Source: Desulfosediminicola ganghwensis
GTDB lineage: Bacteria > Desulfobacterota > Desulfobulbia > Desulfobulbales > Desulfocapsaceae
Assembly (NCBI RefSeq): GCF_005116675.2
Contig: NZ_CP050699.1
Span: 2,875,001-2,939,000, forward strand
Length of the DNA: 64,000 nucleotides
Reading direction: 5' to 3'
In this document: positions 26,982-35,906 of the stretch, one piece after another
Position numbering within the stretch: position 1 is the first letter of the stretch
Layout of the letters: every line of letters begins with the position of its first letter
Notes under the pieces: generated by a model
Told to the model about the DNA's origin: nothing
Seen by the model: the letters and a program-made list of their open reading frames with translations, nothing else
Databases searched by the model: none
Program-made: the position numbers and the translations under genes

Positions 26982-27584
26982 TCAGGGATTTGGCGTGTAG
27001 GGGCTGATTTTACTTCCCTGTATACCCAGACCGGCCATAAGTCCCTTCTGGTTGAAGAAGAAGACGTAGATATCTTCCTGGGTGCTGGTTGTGGTAAGCG
27101 TTTTTGCCATTCCTTCATCCACAACAGCGACAGATGGTCCAACGCCAACTTCCCATCCCTGGGAGTCTTTGAGGTAGTTCAGGCCGTTGCCTGTCATGAT
27201 GAACATCGCATAACCGAATGTTTGGGCTCCAATCTGCAAACCGTACGATGCTGCAACTGTCTGGTAATATCCATACGTTGCACCATTGATTTTCAAAGAA
27301 CCGATTCCGTATTGTCCGCCAATAATCAGCCCACCTTTAATGATGTTGGGAAATACCATGATGCCTTTGGCGCTGGTGGAGAGTTTTCGTGCGGTCGGAT
27401 TGATATCGTAAAGCTTTTGCAGTGCGATATTTACATCGCGATCAATTTCGGCGGCAGTGTCGGCAGAGCCGGGTTTCGGTTGGAGAATCAGCAGCAATAC
27501 ACTGATACAAAATAGAATGAGAGGGAGTTGAACTCCTGATTTCGAGCTCGATTCTGTCTGACTTTCGGATAATGTGATTTTCAT
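26982..27584 (-). CDS. SYLF/YSC84-domain protein, exported or membrane-anchored
   Basis: A 200-residue protein with an N-terminal hydrophobic segment (LPLILFCISVLLLILQP, about 22-38) ending near GSADT, probably a signal peptide or anchor. The rest is a SYLF (YSC84-like) domain: ARKLSTSAKGIMVFPNIIKGG (about 70-90), GGQYGIGSL, and the hydrophobic repeat ending MAGLGIQGSKI. The domain binds lipids in eukaryotes; the bacterial role is not established but export fits the envelope. AGGAG lies before the chosen ATG; the frame continues 45 codons upstream without family features. Confidence 0.88.
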   Translation of the reverse strand: MKITLSESQTESSSKSGVQLPLILFCISVLLLILQPKPGSADTAAEIDRDVNIALQKLYDINPTARKLSTSAKGIMVFPNIIKGGLIIGGQYGIGSLKINGATYGYYQTVAASYGLQIGAQTFGYAMFIMTGNGLNYLKDSQGWEVGVGPSVAVVDEGMAKTLTTTSTQEDIYVFFFNQKGLMAGLGIQGSKISPYTPNP

Positions 27585-27953
27585 AATCGACTCCTGTAAT
27601 GGATCCGAATGGTTGTTGAAAATGGTGCTGGCAGGGATGAGAACCGTTACCGCAAAGTGTCGCCTGTTTTTGCACCTTCCGACTGTAGGAATTCTCTCAC
27701 AAGAGGTGAATGAAGACAATGGGGAAAGAGTACGACCGAAAGAGTGTTATGCCGCATTGAAGTGGAGGGACAGTAAATTGAGACAATGTTATGGCTCAAG
27801 AAAAAATCAATGGGGCAAAACCCGGTCCTGATAGTTTTGAGCATGGCGCCGGGGTTGTCAGTTTCGCTGGCTGAGAGTGGGTTAGGCGAGAGAAGCGGGG
27901 GAGGGTGAGACTAGGTGATTCTCATTGGTGTCAGGACGAGAGGGGGCGCGTGT
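27585..27953. other. Intergenic region between two leftward genes
   Basis: About 370 bp without a recognised gene; it should contain the promoter of the SYLF gene. A purine-rich G tract (around 27896-27915) stands out. Short open frames here are shadows or lack start signals. Confidence 0.55.
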
Positions 27954-28640
27954 TCATGGGCGCTGGGAAGAGCTCGATCTATTTTGATACCCATGTCGGT
28001 TTTCCATAATCGCCAGCAGAATAAAGAAAGGAATCGCAAGTTCAGAAGTCTCTTCGAGAATTCGTATGAATGTTGTCGGGTCAATAAACAAAAGAGAAGA
28101 GATTAGCGCATTAAGTTGGTCAGACATTCTGTCGAGTGTCTTGGAGAATATTGCAATACCCATAGCCAGGGCAATGCAGATAGAGGCCATCTGCCCATTG
28201 CGCAGGTTGATCATGAAGCGTTTGTAGTAGGCTTTGGTGTACCAGATAAGCCCGAAAAACATTAGCAGGACAATTACGGACCCAATGATTTTTTCGTTCA
28301 CCGGAACCTTTTCGCTGAGAAAAAAGCGGCTCTTGAAAATTCCCATTGTAGTGAAACGGCAATGGAAATCAAGTTCACGTAGGCCGAGGCAAAGTACTAC
28401 AATACCTGAGGTAAAATGGAACTGCTGACGTTTCATGTAGCCACTCCAGAGAAGCAACACCGCAGCGACAAAAAGCCCGACGGCAGTCATCATTTCTATA
28501 GGGCCGTTTTCCTCAATAAGCAGGTCGAGCAAGTCCTCGGGCACATAGAGAAGAGTAATCCCAAGAATTGTGAGTAATAGAAAAATTGAAAAGAACTCTA
28601 TGGTATTTTTGTGTGCGCGCACTGTAGCCCGGATCATCAT
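27954..28640 (-). CDS. Uncharacterised polytopic membrane protein (first of tandem pair)
   Basis: A 228-residue inner-membrane protein with about six hydrophobic segments, family not recognised. It shares several polar, strongly conserved blocks with the next protein encoded upstream: ENGPIEM (about 44-50), LGLRELDFHCRFTTMGIF (about 85-102), SKTLDR (about 168-173) and EETSELAIPFFILLAI (about 195-210). Acidic and His residues at helix ends suggest a metal-dependent or hydrolytic site, but that is speculation. It begins MMIRATVRAHKN with a weak ribosome-binding site. Confidence 0.75.
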   Translation of the reverse strand: MMIRATVRAHKNTIEFFSIFLLLTILGITLLYVPEDLLDLLIEENGPIEMMTAVGLFVAAVLLLWSGYMKRQQFHFTSGIVVLCLGLRELDFHCRFTTMGIFKSRFFLSEKVPVNEKIIGSVIVLLMFFGLIWYTKAYYKRFMINLRNGQMASICIALAMGIAIFSKTLDRMSDQLNALISSLLFIDPTTFIRILEETSELAIPFFILLAIMENRHGYQNRSSSSQRP

Positions 28641-28839
28641 GAGACATCAGCAAATTACCTGTACCGAGAGCGTAGTAGAATTACTGCTTACTATGGATAT
28701 GTTACAGTACTGAATGTGATGCATCAATGTGTAAGGAGTGGGTGCGGGGAAATTATATAGGATGGAGCGGCAGGGAGAATGACCTCCCTGCTGTCAGCAT
28801 AAATATAATGCAGGCAAAAGAACAACGGGCTTGTGTTGA

Positions 28840-29511
28840 TCAATGTTCAATTGCGGGCGCAAACTCAGGCTCTGTTTCATTCAATTGAGAATAGGAGATC
28901 GCAAGGAGAATAAAGAGTGGAATAGCCAACTCCGATGTCTCTTCGGCGACGCGAAGCAATTGGGTGATATCGATTGAACTGATCAGGGCTACGCAATCCA
29001 TTATCAGGTTAGAATTTCTATCGAGTGTTTTAGAGAAAACAGCCAGACCAATAGCACAGGCGATTGAGATAGCGGTCCGGCCCTTACTTTTGAGACCGGC
29101 AATGAATTGCGGCAAATGTTTCCTGGCATACAGAAACAAGCCGAGAAGCATTGCAATAACAATAAGGGAGACAATGGCTTTCTCCATTGGAGGGACCGTG
29201 TCGCTTATGAAGAATCGGGTTTTAAAAATGCCCATAGTGGTAAATCGTGTATGAAAATCAAGTTCGCGAAGCCCGAGAAAGAGTACAATAGTCCCTGATG
29301 AAAAGCCGTGGCTCAGGCGTTTTTGAAAGCCTCCATTAAACAACCAGCCAGCCGCAATGAGGTAGCCTATTGCCGAAAGCATCTCAATAGGTCCATCTTC
29401 ATTTATCATTAAGTCTGATGTCTGGGGCGGCAAAAGGAGAACAACGGCGCCTATAAACAGGGTTATTGCAAATATTACATGAATACCTCTATAACGTTCC
29501 AGATGCTCCAT
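28840..29511 (-). CDS. Uncharacterised polytopic membrane protein (second of tandem pair)
   Basis: A 223-residue paralogue of the protein encoded 200 bp downstream, with the same layout of about six hydrophobic segments. Shared blocks are EDGPIEML, LGLRELDFHTRFTTMGIF, SKTLDR and EETSELAIPLFILLAI; loops between them have diverged, so the duplication is old. I place the start at the ATG preceded by GGAGC; a GTG six codons upstream is possible. Nothing in the neighbourhood (SYLF protein, NSS transporter) reveals its task. Confidence 0.75.
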   Translation of the reverse strand: MEHLERYRGIHVIFAITLFIGAVVLLLPPQTSDLMINEDGPIEMLSAIGYLIAAGWLFNGGFQKRLSHGFSSGTIVLFLGLRELDFHTRFTTMGIFKTRFFISDTVPPMEKAIVSLIVIAMLLGLFLYARKHLPQFIAGLKSKGRTAISIACAIGLAVFSKTLDRNSNLIMDCVALISSIDITQLLRVAEETSELAIPLFILLAISYSQLNETEPEFAPAIEH

Positions 29512-30083
29512 TCTCTTGCTCCATTTCACCTTTTAAATGCCAAAACACGATACCGTTCACTGACGAGAAATAATTCGATAGGAATTCAAGCTGATTTGTA
29601 TCTGTAATTCCTCTGCGTTGGATGATTTGCTCACAGTGTTGAAACGATTTCCTCATAAAGCCTTAACAAATACCAGGAAATGGGGGCAAGTGCCATAGTA
29701 ATGTCACAGAACACCTTAATATTTGGAGGGAAAATGGGTTTAAAGGACGATAATTCGAGCATATGGCTCAAGGTCCGTCAGATTGCTACGAATCCTCAGT
29801 AGAAGCTTTGTGAGGGGGGGAGGTGAGAGACGTAAGGTGAGAGGGGGGAGATATGAAACCGCATCATAGACATTTTTAGGACAAGGTCTTTGGGCGGGAA
29901 TCACAGTTCAATAAGTAATTGAGTACATATTATTTACATCCCCTCCTATCCGCCTGCCACCTCATGGGCAACGTCCGACCAGTTCCCGCTGAGCTTGAGT
30001 TGAAATCTAAAATGACAAAGGGGTTGGCACTGAAGCGCCAACCCCTTTGTTCAATGAGAGCAGTTACGCACGAGGCGTACCCA
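29512..30083. other. Intergenic region with a purine-rich G-tract stretch
   Basis: About 570 bp without a recognised gene. Positions 29808-29850 hold two runs of six or more G separated by repeated GGTGAGAG-like units. The right end carries the terminator of the NSS transporter. The promoter of the leftward membrane-protein pair is expected near 29550. Confidence 0.55.
30015..30050 (-). terminator. Terminator of the NSS transporter gene
   Basis: ACAAAGGGGTTGGC pairs perfectly with GCCAACCCCTTTGT (14 bp) around an 8-nt loop, 33 bp after the stop codon of the leftward transporter gene. The T run is short. Confidence 0.8.
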
Positions 30084-31430
30084 TCACATCTTGATAATCC
30101 CAATCTTGGTGAGGAATACGACTAGAACGAGAATCGGGGCAATGTAACGAATTACAAAGTACCAGATATTGAAGATGGCAAGATATGCCTGACCATCCTC
30201 TGTAATCTCAGCCTGGGCAATACGTTTGTCCATGATGAAACCAGCGTAAATTGCAATCAGCAGGCCACCGATTGGCAGCATGAAGTTACTTGCCACATAG
30301 TCAAGGAAGTCGAAGATCTCCATGCCGAAGAATTTGACATCAGCAAGCACCGAGTAGGAGAGCGCTGACGGAATACCGGCGATGTAGACAACGATTGCCA
30401 TGCAGATGGTTGCTTTTTTACGGTCGAACTTTTTTTCGTCGATCATAAACGCAGTGAGTACTTCCAGCAGTGAGATAGCGGAAGAAAGCGCGGCGAAAGC
30501 GAGCAGTACAAAGAACATTACTGCCAGAGCGCTACCAAACGGAATGGTTGCAAAAATGGTTGGCAGAGTCTTGAAAATCAGACCTGGGCCTGCACCAGGC
30601 TCGAGGCCGACAGAGAACACGATCGGAAAGATAGCAAGACCGGCGAGAATTGCCACCAGTGTGTCAAGGAACGCGATCCGGATGGAGACAGGGTAAATAG
30701 CCTCTTTTTTATCCATGTAGCTTGCGTAGGTGATCATGGCACCCATTGCCAGACTCAGGGTAAAGAAAGAGTGGCCGATAGCTTCAAGGACACCGTTGAT
30801 GGTGAGCTTGGAGAAATCAGGGTAGAGCATGAACTTCAGACCCTCTTTCGCGCCACTTGTGGTCATGGCGTAAACGGCCATAATGATGATGAGTCCAAAC
30901 AGGGTTGGCATAAGAACTTTGTTCCAGCCTTCTAGTCCCTTTTTTACACCACTGATAACAGCGAGGATACAGAGGCCAACAAACAAGGTGAGCCAGAATA
31001 TCTGTCGTACCGGATCGGTAACGAGAGCGCCGAACATTCCTGCGATCACTTCAGGGTCCTCTCCGGAGAATGAACCGGTGAGTGACTTGAACAGATAATC
31101 GAGGGTCCAGCCAGCGACCACTCCATAATACGAGAGAATAATGAAAGCCGCTGAGAGAAAGAGCCAACCTACGCTTTTCCAGAATGGAGAATTGGGTGTC
31201 AGTTCCCGAAAAGAGCCGACAACGTCTTTTTGTGAATGACGTCCGATGATGAACTCTGCCATGAGTATAGGCAGACCGCAGAACAGGATGGCTATCAAGT
31301 AAACGAGAACGAAAGCACCACCGCCATTCATTCCTGTGATATACGGGAATTTCCAAATATTACCCAGACCGACCGCTGAACCGACAGCCGCCAGAATGAA
31401 TCCAAACCTGCTACTCCAATGATTACGCAT
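30084..31430 (-). CDS. Sodium-dependent neurotransmitter-symporter (NSS) family transporter
   Basis: An inner-membrane Na+-coupled amino-acid transporter of 448 residues, LeuT fold. The N-terminus RNHWSSRFGFILAAVGSAVGLGNIWKFPY is the family hallmark (unwound helix 1 with the Na+ and substrate sites). Helix 6-8 regions include AIGHSFFTLSLAMGAMITYASY and VFFVLLAFAALSSAISLLE. The size indicates 11-12 helices, as in bacterial members such as MhsT or TnaT. AAGGAG precedes the ATG. It is flanked by its own terminator and has no partner genes. The amino-acid substrate is unknown; aromatic or branched-chain is common in the family. Confidence 0.93.
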   Translation of the reverse strand: MRNHWSSRFGFILAAVGSAVGLGNIWKFPYITGMNGGGAFVLVYLIAILFCGLPILMAEFIIGRHSQKDVVGSFRELTPNSPFWKSVGWLFLSAAFIILSYYGVVAGWTLDYLFKSLTGSFSGEDPEVIAGMFGALVTDPVRQIFWLTLFVGLCILAVISGVKKGLEGWNKVLMPTLFGLIIIMAVYAMTTSGAKEGLKFMLYPDFSKLTINGVLEAIGHSFFTLSLAMGAMITYASYMDKKEAIYPVSIRIAFLDTLVAILAGLAIFPIVFSVGLEPGAGPGLIFKTLPTIFATIPFGSALAVMFFVLLAFAALSSAISLLEVLTAFMIDEKKFDRKKATICMAIVVYIAGIPSALSYSVLADVKFFGMEIFDFLDYVASNFMLPIGGLLIAIYAGFIMDKRIAQAEITEDGQAYLAIFNIWYFVIRYIAPILVLVVFLTKIGIIKM

Positions 31431-31784
31431 ATTCTAACTCCTTAACGTAAGTTGATTTGAAAGCGAACTAATGTAGAGCAAATAATGTCGATGTCAATAA
31501 TTTATTTAGGCGATATCGCGGAATACACCGAAAAAAATAGGCAATATCGATGAATTCGTGAAGAATTACAAATTTGTAGATTGGAGTTTGGTGGCCAGAA
31601 AGGGATGTAATATCAGAAGACTACAGTCTGGTACCTTGTTAGGCTTGAGTCGCCTGCTGAAAAATATTATTCGGCAGAAAAAAAGAGGTGTCCGTTGTTT
31701 CAGAGGCTTCGGCGAAATTCTCCCGGGTCGAGATACCTCTGAAACACAACTTTATAAAGAGTCGGGGCAAGGGGGGGCAGCGAC
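31431..31784. other. Intergenic region with a terminator-like hairpin
   Basis: About 350 bp. It holds the promoter side of the leftward NSS gene (AT-rich left part) and, at 31697-31745, GTTTCAGAGG inverted as CCTCTGAAAC over a 29-nt loop, followed on the minus strand at a short distance by a T run. That hairpin probably ends the leftward flavoprotein transcript. A rightward open frame over this stretch lacks family features and a ribosome-binding site. Confidence 0.55.
31697..31745 (-). terminator. Probable terminator after the BaiN-like flavoprotein
   Basis: A 10-bp inverted repeat (GTTTCAGAGG/CCTCTGAAAC) with a long loop, about 40 bp past the stop codon; CTCTTTTTTTC follows a few bases further on the minus strand. 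Confidence 0.5.
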
Positions 31785-33020
31785 TCAGGATGAGGTGGCA
31801 GCTGAGCGCCCTGCAAGCCAGCCTGTTGAGAACGCGGCTTGCAGGTTATAGCCACCGGTGTCAGCATCGATATCGAGGAGTTCACCGGTTACATAGAGAC
31901 CTTGAACTATAAGGGACTCCATGGTGTTGGGGTTTACCTCTTTAACCTTTATGCCACCGGCTGTAGCAATTGCTTCACGCACGGGGCGATAACCGCTTAT
32001 CTCGAAACTGACATTTTTCAGCCAATCTTTTAGGATAGTACGTTCTTTGGCAGAAATGGTTCCGGCCAGCATGGTAGAGGAAAGACCTGTTTGCTCCAGG
32101 CAGAGAGGAATAATCTGCTTGGGCAGCAGGCCGCGCAGGACAGATTGCAGTTCCTCTGTGTGTCTGGTGCTGAAATCACGCTGTAGCCTGGCGTCGAGCT
32201 TGTGGTCATCAAGAGCGGGTTTAAGGTCAAGTGCTACTGATACCTGTCTATTTTTATCGAGTTGCTCAATGACGAATTTGCTCAGAGTCAAAATCACGGG
32301 TCCACCGATTCCGGAACGGGTGAAGCTTAGATCACCAAACTCGACCTTCTTGCGTTTACCATTCACGAACACTCGCACTCCGGTGTTTCGAAGATCAAGG
32401 CCGGCCAGGCTCTGGAGATGATTTTTCACCACCAGAGGTACCAGCGCAGGACGAACCGGCACAATGGTATGACCAGCGTTTCGAGCCATGTTGTAACCGT
32501 CTCCACTAGAACCGGTGGCAGGGTAGGATGCACCGCCTGTTGCAAGAATAACTGCGTCAGCAGCGATCTGCTGGTTGCCGCAAAAGACGCCAATGACTCT
32601 GTCGTCTTCGATGTGTAAACCCGTCACAGCTTTCGAACACTCTACCTTTGCTCCTGTTTGCTGAAGCCATCGCAGGAGAGTGTGTAATACATCCTGCGCT
32701 TTGCCGTTGGCAGGGAAAACCCTGTTGCCTCTTTCGGTCTTCAGTTGCAGCCCGTTTTCGGTGAAAAACTCCATAAGATGGGGTACAAAAAAACGGGCAA
32801 AAGCCTGGTGTAGAAAACGTCCGCTGCGATTGAAATGACTAAGATGGTTGTGCACATCGGAATCATTGGTGATGTTGCACCTTCCCTTGCCACTGATGAG
32901 AATTTTGTTACCAGGCTTTTTCATTTTCTCAAGAAGCAGAACATCGGCACCTGATAAGGCAGCCTGACCTGCGGCCAGGAGTCCTGAGGCTCCTCCGCCT
33001 ACGACAACGATTTTTTTCAT
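31785..33020 (-). CDS. BaiN/HI0933-family FAD-dependent oxidoreductase
   Basis: A 411-residue cytoplasmic flavoprotein. The N-terminal dinucleotide motif is VVVGGGASGLLAAGQAA (about residues 4-20), followed by KILISGKGRCNITN (about 38-51) typical of HI0933/YhiN/BaiN, the mid-chain ATGGASYPATGSSGDGY (about 160-176) and the C-terminal FAD loop GELLDIDADTGGYNLQAAFSTG. Members reduce C=C bonds in bile acids (BaiN) or have unknown substrates. It is followed upstream by an HD-domain gene on the same strand (26 bp away) and may be co-transcribed with it. Confidence 0.9.
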   Translation of the reverse strand: MKKIVVVGGGASGLLAAGQAALSGADVLLLEKMKKPGNKILISGKGRCNITNDSDVHNHLSHFNRSGRFLHQAFARFFVPHLMEFFTENGLQLKTERGNRVFPANGKAQDVLHTLLRWLQQTGAKVECSKAVTGLHIEDDRVIGVFCGNQQIAADAVILATGGASYPATGSSGDGYNMARNAGHTIVPVRPALVPLVVKNHLQSLAGLDLRNTGVRVFVNGKRKKVEFGDLSFTRSGIGGPVILTLSKFVIEQLDKNRQVSVALDLKPALDDHKLDARLQRDFSTRHTEELQSVLRGLLPKQIIPLCLEQTGLSSTMLAGTISAKERTILKDWLKNVSFEISGYRPVREAIATAGGIKVKEVNPNTMESLIVQGLYVTGELLDIDADTGGYNLQAAFSTGWLAGRSAATSS

Positions 33021-33046
33021 TTGTTATCCGGTAAAGAATCCGACGC

Positions 33047-33664
33047 TCAGTTACAGAGGGGCGGATAATGGTGAAGATTGATGTCGGTCCAGTTTCTTTG
33101 CTGTACCATCTTTTCGGTATCATCTGCGGAAAAAGGAAGGTGTGAGAACAACTGTATTTCGAGTTTCTGGCAATGGAGAAAATTTTCTTTGATGACTGAT
33201 TCCCTGAGCAGGTTGCCAGCCCCATACTTCTCAAGAATGTATTCGAGCCGTTCGTCCAGTGAAACTATGCGATCATGAAGGACTCTTTTGTCGGCGTAAT
33301 AGACAATCTCCGTGGCGTTAAATTCACCACGGCTGTAACGCTTCTGGTCAAAATGAGACAAGAGAACGTGGTTGGCGACGATTTCGGCAATTTCGGGATA
33401 ACCAAGGTCCTTACAGATTGCCGCTCCGGTCTCTGCATGGGCGCATCCTTCTTCAAGACATCGCGTTTTGGCGATATCGTGTAACAGCGCTCCCGCAAGT
33501 ATAATTTCCTGCGAAGGGACGGCGGTGCTGACCTCTGTAAGTCCCTGGTGCAGTGTGGCGGCAACCCGGGCCACCATGAGCGAATGGCGCCGAATATTTT
33601 CCAGCATGGAAAAATCGTCAATCAGGGCGAGACAGCGCGATGTATTGGGGATGGTAGGGGACAT
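33047..33664 (-). CDS. HD-domain phosphohydrolase
   Basis: A 205-residue soluble protein with one HD domain. Metal-ligand candidates are H27 in RRHSLMVAR, the HD pair in LLHDIAK (about 62-63), H75 in CAHAETG and H98 in NHVLLSHFD. The order H...HD...H...H matches metal-dependent phosphohydrolases of the HDIG/YqeK-like kind, acting on nucleotides or related phosphoesters. The ATG lies directly behind the hemE terminator and has no clear Shine-Dalgarno site, so the start is uncertain. It probably shares a transcript with the flavoprotein. Confidence 0.82.
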   Translation of the reverse strand: MSPTIPNTSRCLALIDDFSMLENIRRHSLMVARVAATLHQGLTEVSTAVPSQEIILAGALLHDIAKTRCLEEGCAHAETGAAICKDLGYPEIAEIVANHVLLSHFDQKRYSRGEFNATEIVYYADKRVLHDRIVSLDERLEYILEKYGAGNLLRESVIKENFLHCQKLEIQLFSHLPFSADDTEKMVQQRNWTDINLHHYPPLCN

Positions 33665-33669
33665 TACTG

Positions 33670-33697
33670 AAAAAGGTGGAGGCTGTGACCTCCACCT
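33670..33697 (-). terminator. Terminator after hemE
   Basis: On the minus strand AGGTGGAGG pairs with CCTCCACCT (9 bp, 6-nt loop) and runs into TTTTT. It lies between hemE and the HD-domain gene, only 5 bp ahead of that gene's ATG, so it may also act as an attenuator for the downstream pair. Confidence 0.85.
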
Positions 33698-33733
33698 GGG
33701 TTAAAAGTGAAATCAGTAGAGCGCAGCAGTTTT

Positions 33734-34753
33734 TTATTTGCTGCTCAGTTCATGGACCAGATCGACGGCAAGCTTTGCCTGTGCAGGCGGAGTGAACTGA
33801 TGAATGCCGTGACCAAGATTGAAAATATGGCCTCTGGCATCTTTGGCATCATCGAGTAACCTCTGGATGCGGTTTTTCAGCTTGTCTTCCGGCAGCAGCA
33901 AGGCAAAAGGATCAATATTCCCCTGAACAGCTTTATTGCCAACCCTGGCGATGGCGTCTTTGATATTTATGCGCCAGTCAAGGCCAACCACGTCTGCACC
34001 CGATTCTGCCGAGTACTCCAGCAGCGTAGCACCGTTATTGGCGAAATAAATCAGCGGGACATCATATTGCTTCAGGCTGGCCAGAATTTTACGAACATAT
34101 GGATAGGCGAACTCTTCATAGTCGCATGGGGCGAGGATGCCAGCCCAGCTGTCGAAAAGCTGCAGTGCCTGGGCACCAGCCCGGGCCTGGGCCTGCAGGT
34201 AGAGAATGGTCGCCTCGGTGATTTTTTCCATCAGGCCGTGGAACAGCTCAGGCTGGGTAAACATGAGCTTTTTGGTTTCCCAGAACACTTTCGAGCTGCC
34301 GCCTTCAATCAGGTAGGTGGCACAGGTGAATGGGGCACCGGCAAAACCAATCAGCGGTACTTTCAGCTCTTTTTTCAGGAGCTTGATGGTCTCCATGACA
34401 AAGCCTGTGGCCTCATCCGGGTCCGGAATAATCAGTTTGTCCAGGCTGGCCTGGTCCCGGACGGTGGTGGCGAATACGGGGCCTTTACCTTCGTGGAAAT
34501 CCAATGGAGCGCCCATGGCCTCCATGAGGATGAGGATGTCTGAGAAGAGAATCGCTGCATCCATATTAAGAAGGTCGATGGGCTGCAGGGTAACTTCCAC
34601 ACAGAGTTCGGGTGATTTGCAGAGCTCCAGAAAGGTAACGTTACCACGAACCTTTTGATATTCGGGCAGGTAGCGGCCTGCCTGGCGCATCATCCAGATT
34701 GGAGTATAGTCTGTTTTCTCACCGCGACAAGCCCTCAGAAATGTATCGTTCAT
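33734..34753 (-). CDS. hemE: Uroporphyrinogen III decarboxylase
   Basis: It converts uroporphyrinogen III to coproporphyrinogen III by removing four acetate carboxyls; cytoplasmic, cofactor-free. The 339-residue chain starts MNDTFLRACRGEKTDYTPIWMMRQAGRYLPEY, where the MRQAGRY arginines bind substrate. Further features are ILFSDILI with the catalytic Asp (about residue 71), GFAGAPFTCATYLIEGG (about 137-153), and the C-terminal FNLGHGIHQFTPP. AAGGA precedes the ATG. It lies 88 bp downstream of the AhbD-like gene on the same strand, so the two haem enzymes are probably co-expressed. Confidence 0.96.
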   Translation of the reverse strand: MNDTFLRACRGEKTDYTPIWMMRQAGRYLPEYQKVRGNVTFLELCKSPELCVEVTLQPIDLLNMDAAILFSDILILMEAMGAPLDFHEGKGPVFATTVRDQASLDKLIIPDPDEATGFVMETIKLLKKELKVPLIGFAGAPFTCATYLIEGGSSKVFWETKKLMFTQPELFHGLMEKITEATILYLQAQARAGAQALQLFDSWAGILAPCDYEEFAYPYVRKILASLKQYDVPLIYFANNGATLLEYSAESGADVVGLDWRINIKDAIARVGNKAVQGNIDPFALLLPEDKLKNRIQRLLDDAKDARGHIFNLGHGIHQFTPPAQAKLAVDLVHELSSK

Positions 34754-34841
34754 ACTGTCCTTTATCGATTTTTGTTGAAAAGGCGTTTGAAACGGAAACT
34801 GTTACCAGATAGGGGTATGGGCATTTCCGTTCAGCTACGCT

Positions 34842-35906
34842 TTACTTTTTTTGTATTCTCAGTGGAGTATAGCTGCAGAAAGGTTCAGGAGCAAGGAAAT
34901 CACCTGTCATGGCGTATGACCTGGCTCGGCACCCGCCGCATACGCCGACATATTCGCATTCTCCGCATTTGCCTTTGTAACTCTTGAAATCGCGCAACTG
35001 CAGAAACAGATCGGACTCTTCCCAGATCTTTTTGAATTCGGTGGTCTTGATGTTACCGGCAGATTTTGGGAAATAGCTGCAAGGCAGGACTTCGCCATCA
35101 ACGTCGATCAAGCAGATAAGCTGGCCGGCGAGGCAGCCCTTTGAACCGCCTGTGGAAAACTTCAGGTTGCGCCGCTTGAAGTTCTCTCCCTCTTCCTTGG
35201 CCTTTTGGCGAACAATGCGATAATAATGCGGGGCACAGGTGGGGCGCATCAGCAGTTCGTTTTCTTCCTTTTCCACCTGGTAATGCCATTCCAGAATTTC
35301 GTCGTAAAGTTTTTCCGGAATGAGCTCAGCCATGATATCCTCGCCACGACCGGTGGGCACGATCATGAACATGTACCAGGCAGTGGCGCCAAGTCCTTTG
35401 ACCAGCTTATAAATTTCAGGAATCTCTTTCTGGTTACGAACCGTGAATGACGAGTTGACCAGGAAAGGAATACCGTGGGCATTAAAAAGCTCGATGGCCT
35501 TCATCGTGCCTTCAAACGCACCTTTTTGATTGCGGAAGTCGTCATGGGTTTCGGCACAGGCACCATCGAGGCTCAGGGAAACCATTCGGATATCCGAATC
35601 TTTCATTTTCCTGCAGATTTCTTCTGTGACCAGGGTGCCGTTGGTGGCCATGCACATCCTGAAACCGAGGTCTGACCCGTATCTGGCAATATCGAAGATG
35701 TCTTCCCGCAACAGCGGCTCGCCGCCCGACAAAACAACAACAGGACTGGCGTAAGAGGCGATGTCATCAAGTATCTTTTTTGCTTCTTCTAAAGAAAAAT
35801 CGGGGTGTTCATTGGCCTCAAGTTCGGAAGACGACCGGCAATGCACGCATTTTAAATTGCAGCGACGGGTTGTTTCCCAGGCTATCCACTTTGGCTCAAA
35901 TTCCAT
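34842..35906 (-). CDS. ahbD: AhbD-like radical SAM/SPASM haem b synthase
   Basis: A 354-residue radical SAM enzyme. The SAM cluster motif CNLKCVHC is at residues 16-23 (start [16 protein letters not shown]), with [10 protein letters not shown] (about 71-80) as the GGE motif. The C-terminal SPASM region has cysteines in GCLAGQLIC and [18 protein letters not shown]. The stretch [19 protein letters not shown] is characteristic of AhbD, which decarboxylates Fe-coproporphyrin III to haem b in sulfate reducers and archaea. GGAGA lies before the chosen ATG; a longer frame adds 12 residues. Its place beside hemE is unusual for the siroheme route. A related porphyrin or peptide enzyme of the same superfamily cannot be excluded. 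Confidence 0.85.
   Translation of the reverse strand: MEFEPKWIAWETTRRCNLKCVHCRSSSELEANEHPDFSLEEAKKILDDIASYASPVVVLSGGEPLLREDIFDIARYGSDLGFRMCMATNGTLVTEEICRKMKDSDIRMVSLSLDGACAETHDDFRNQKGAFEGTMKAIELFNAHGIPFLVNSSFTVRNQKEIPEIYKLVKGLGATAWYMFMIVPTGRGEDIMAELIPEKLYDEILEWHYQVEKEENELLMRPTCAPHYYRIVRQKAKEEGENFKRRNLKFSTGGSKGCLAGQLICLIDVDGEVLPCSYFPKSAGNIKTTEFKKIWEESDLFLQLRDFKSYKGKCGECEYVGVCGGCRARSYAMTGDFLAPEPFCSYTPLRIQKK

Noticed and set aside
31558-31851. Rightward frame of 97 codons between the NSS and flavoprotein genes
   Set aside because: It overlaps the flavoprotein end and a terminator hairpin; no family features.
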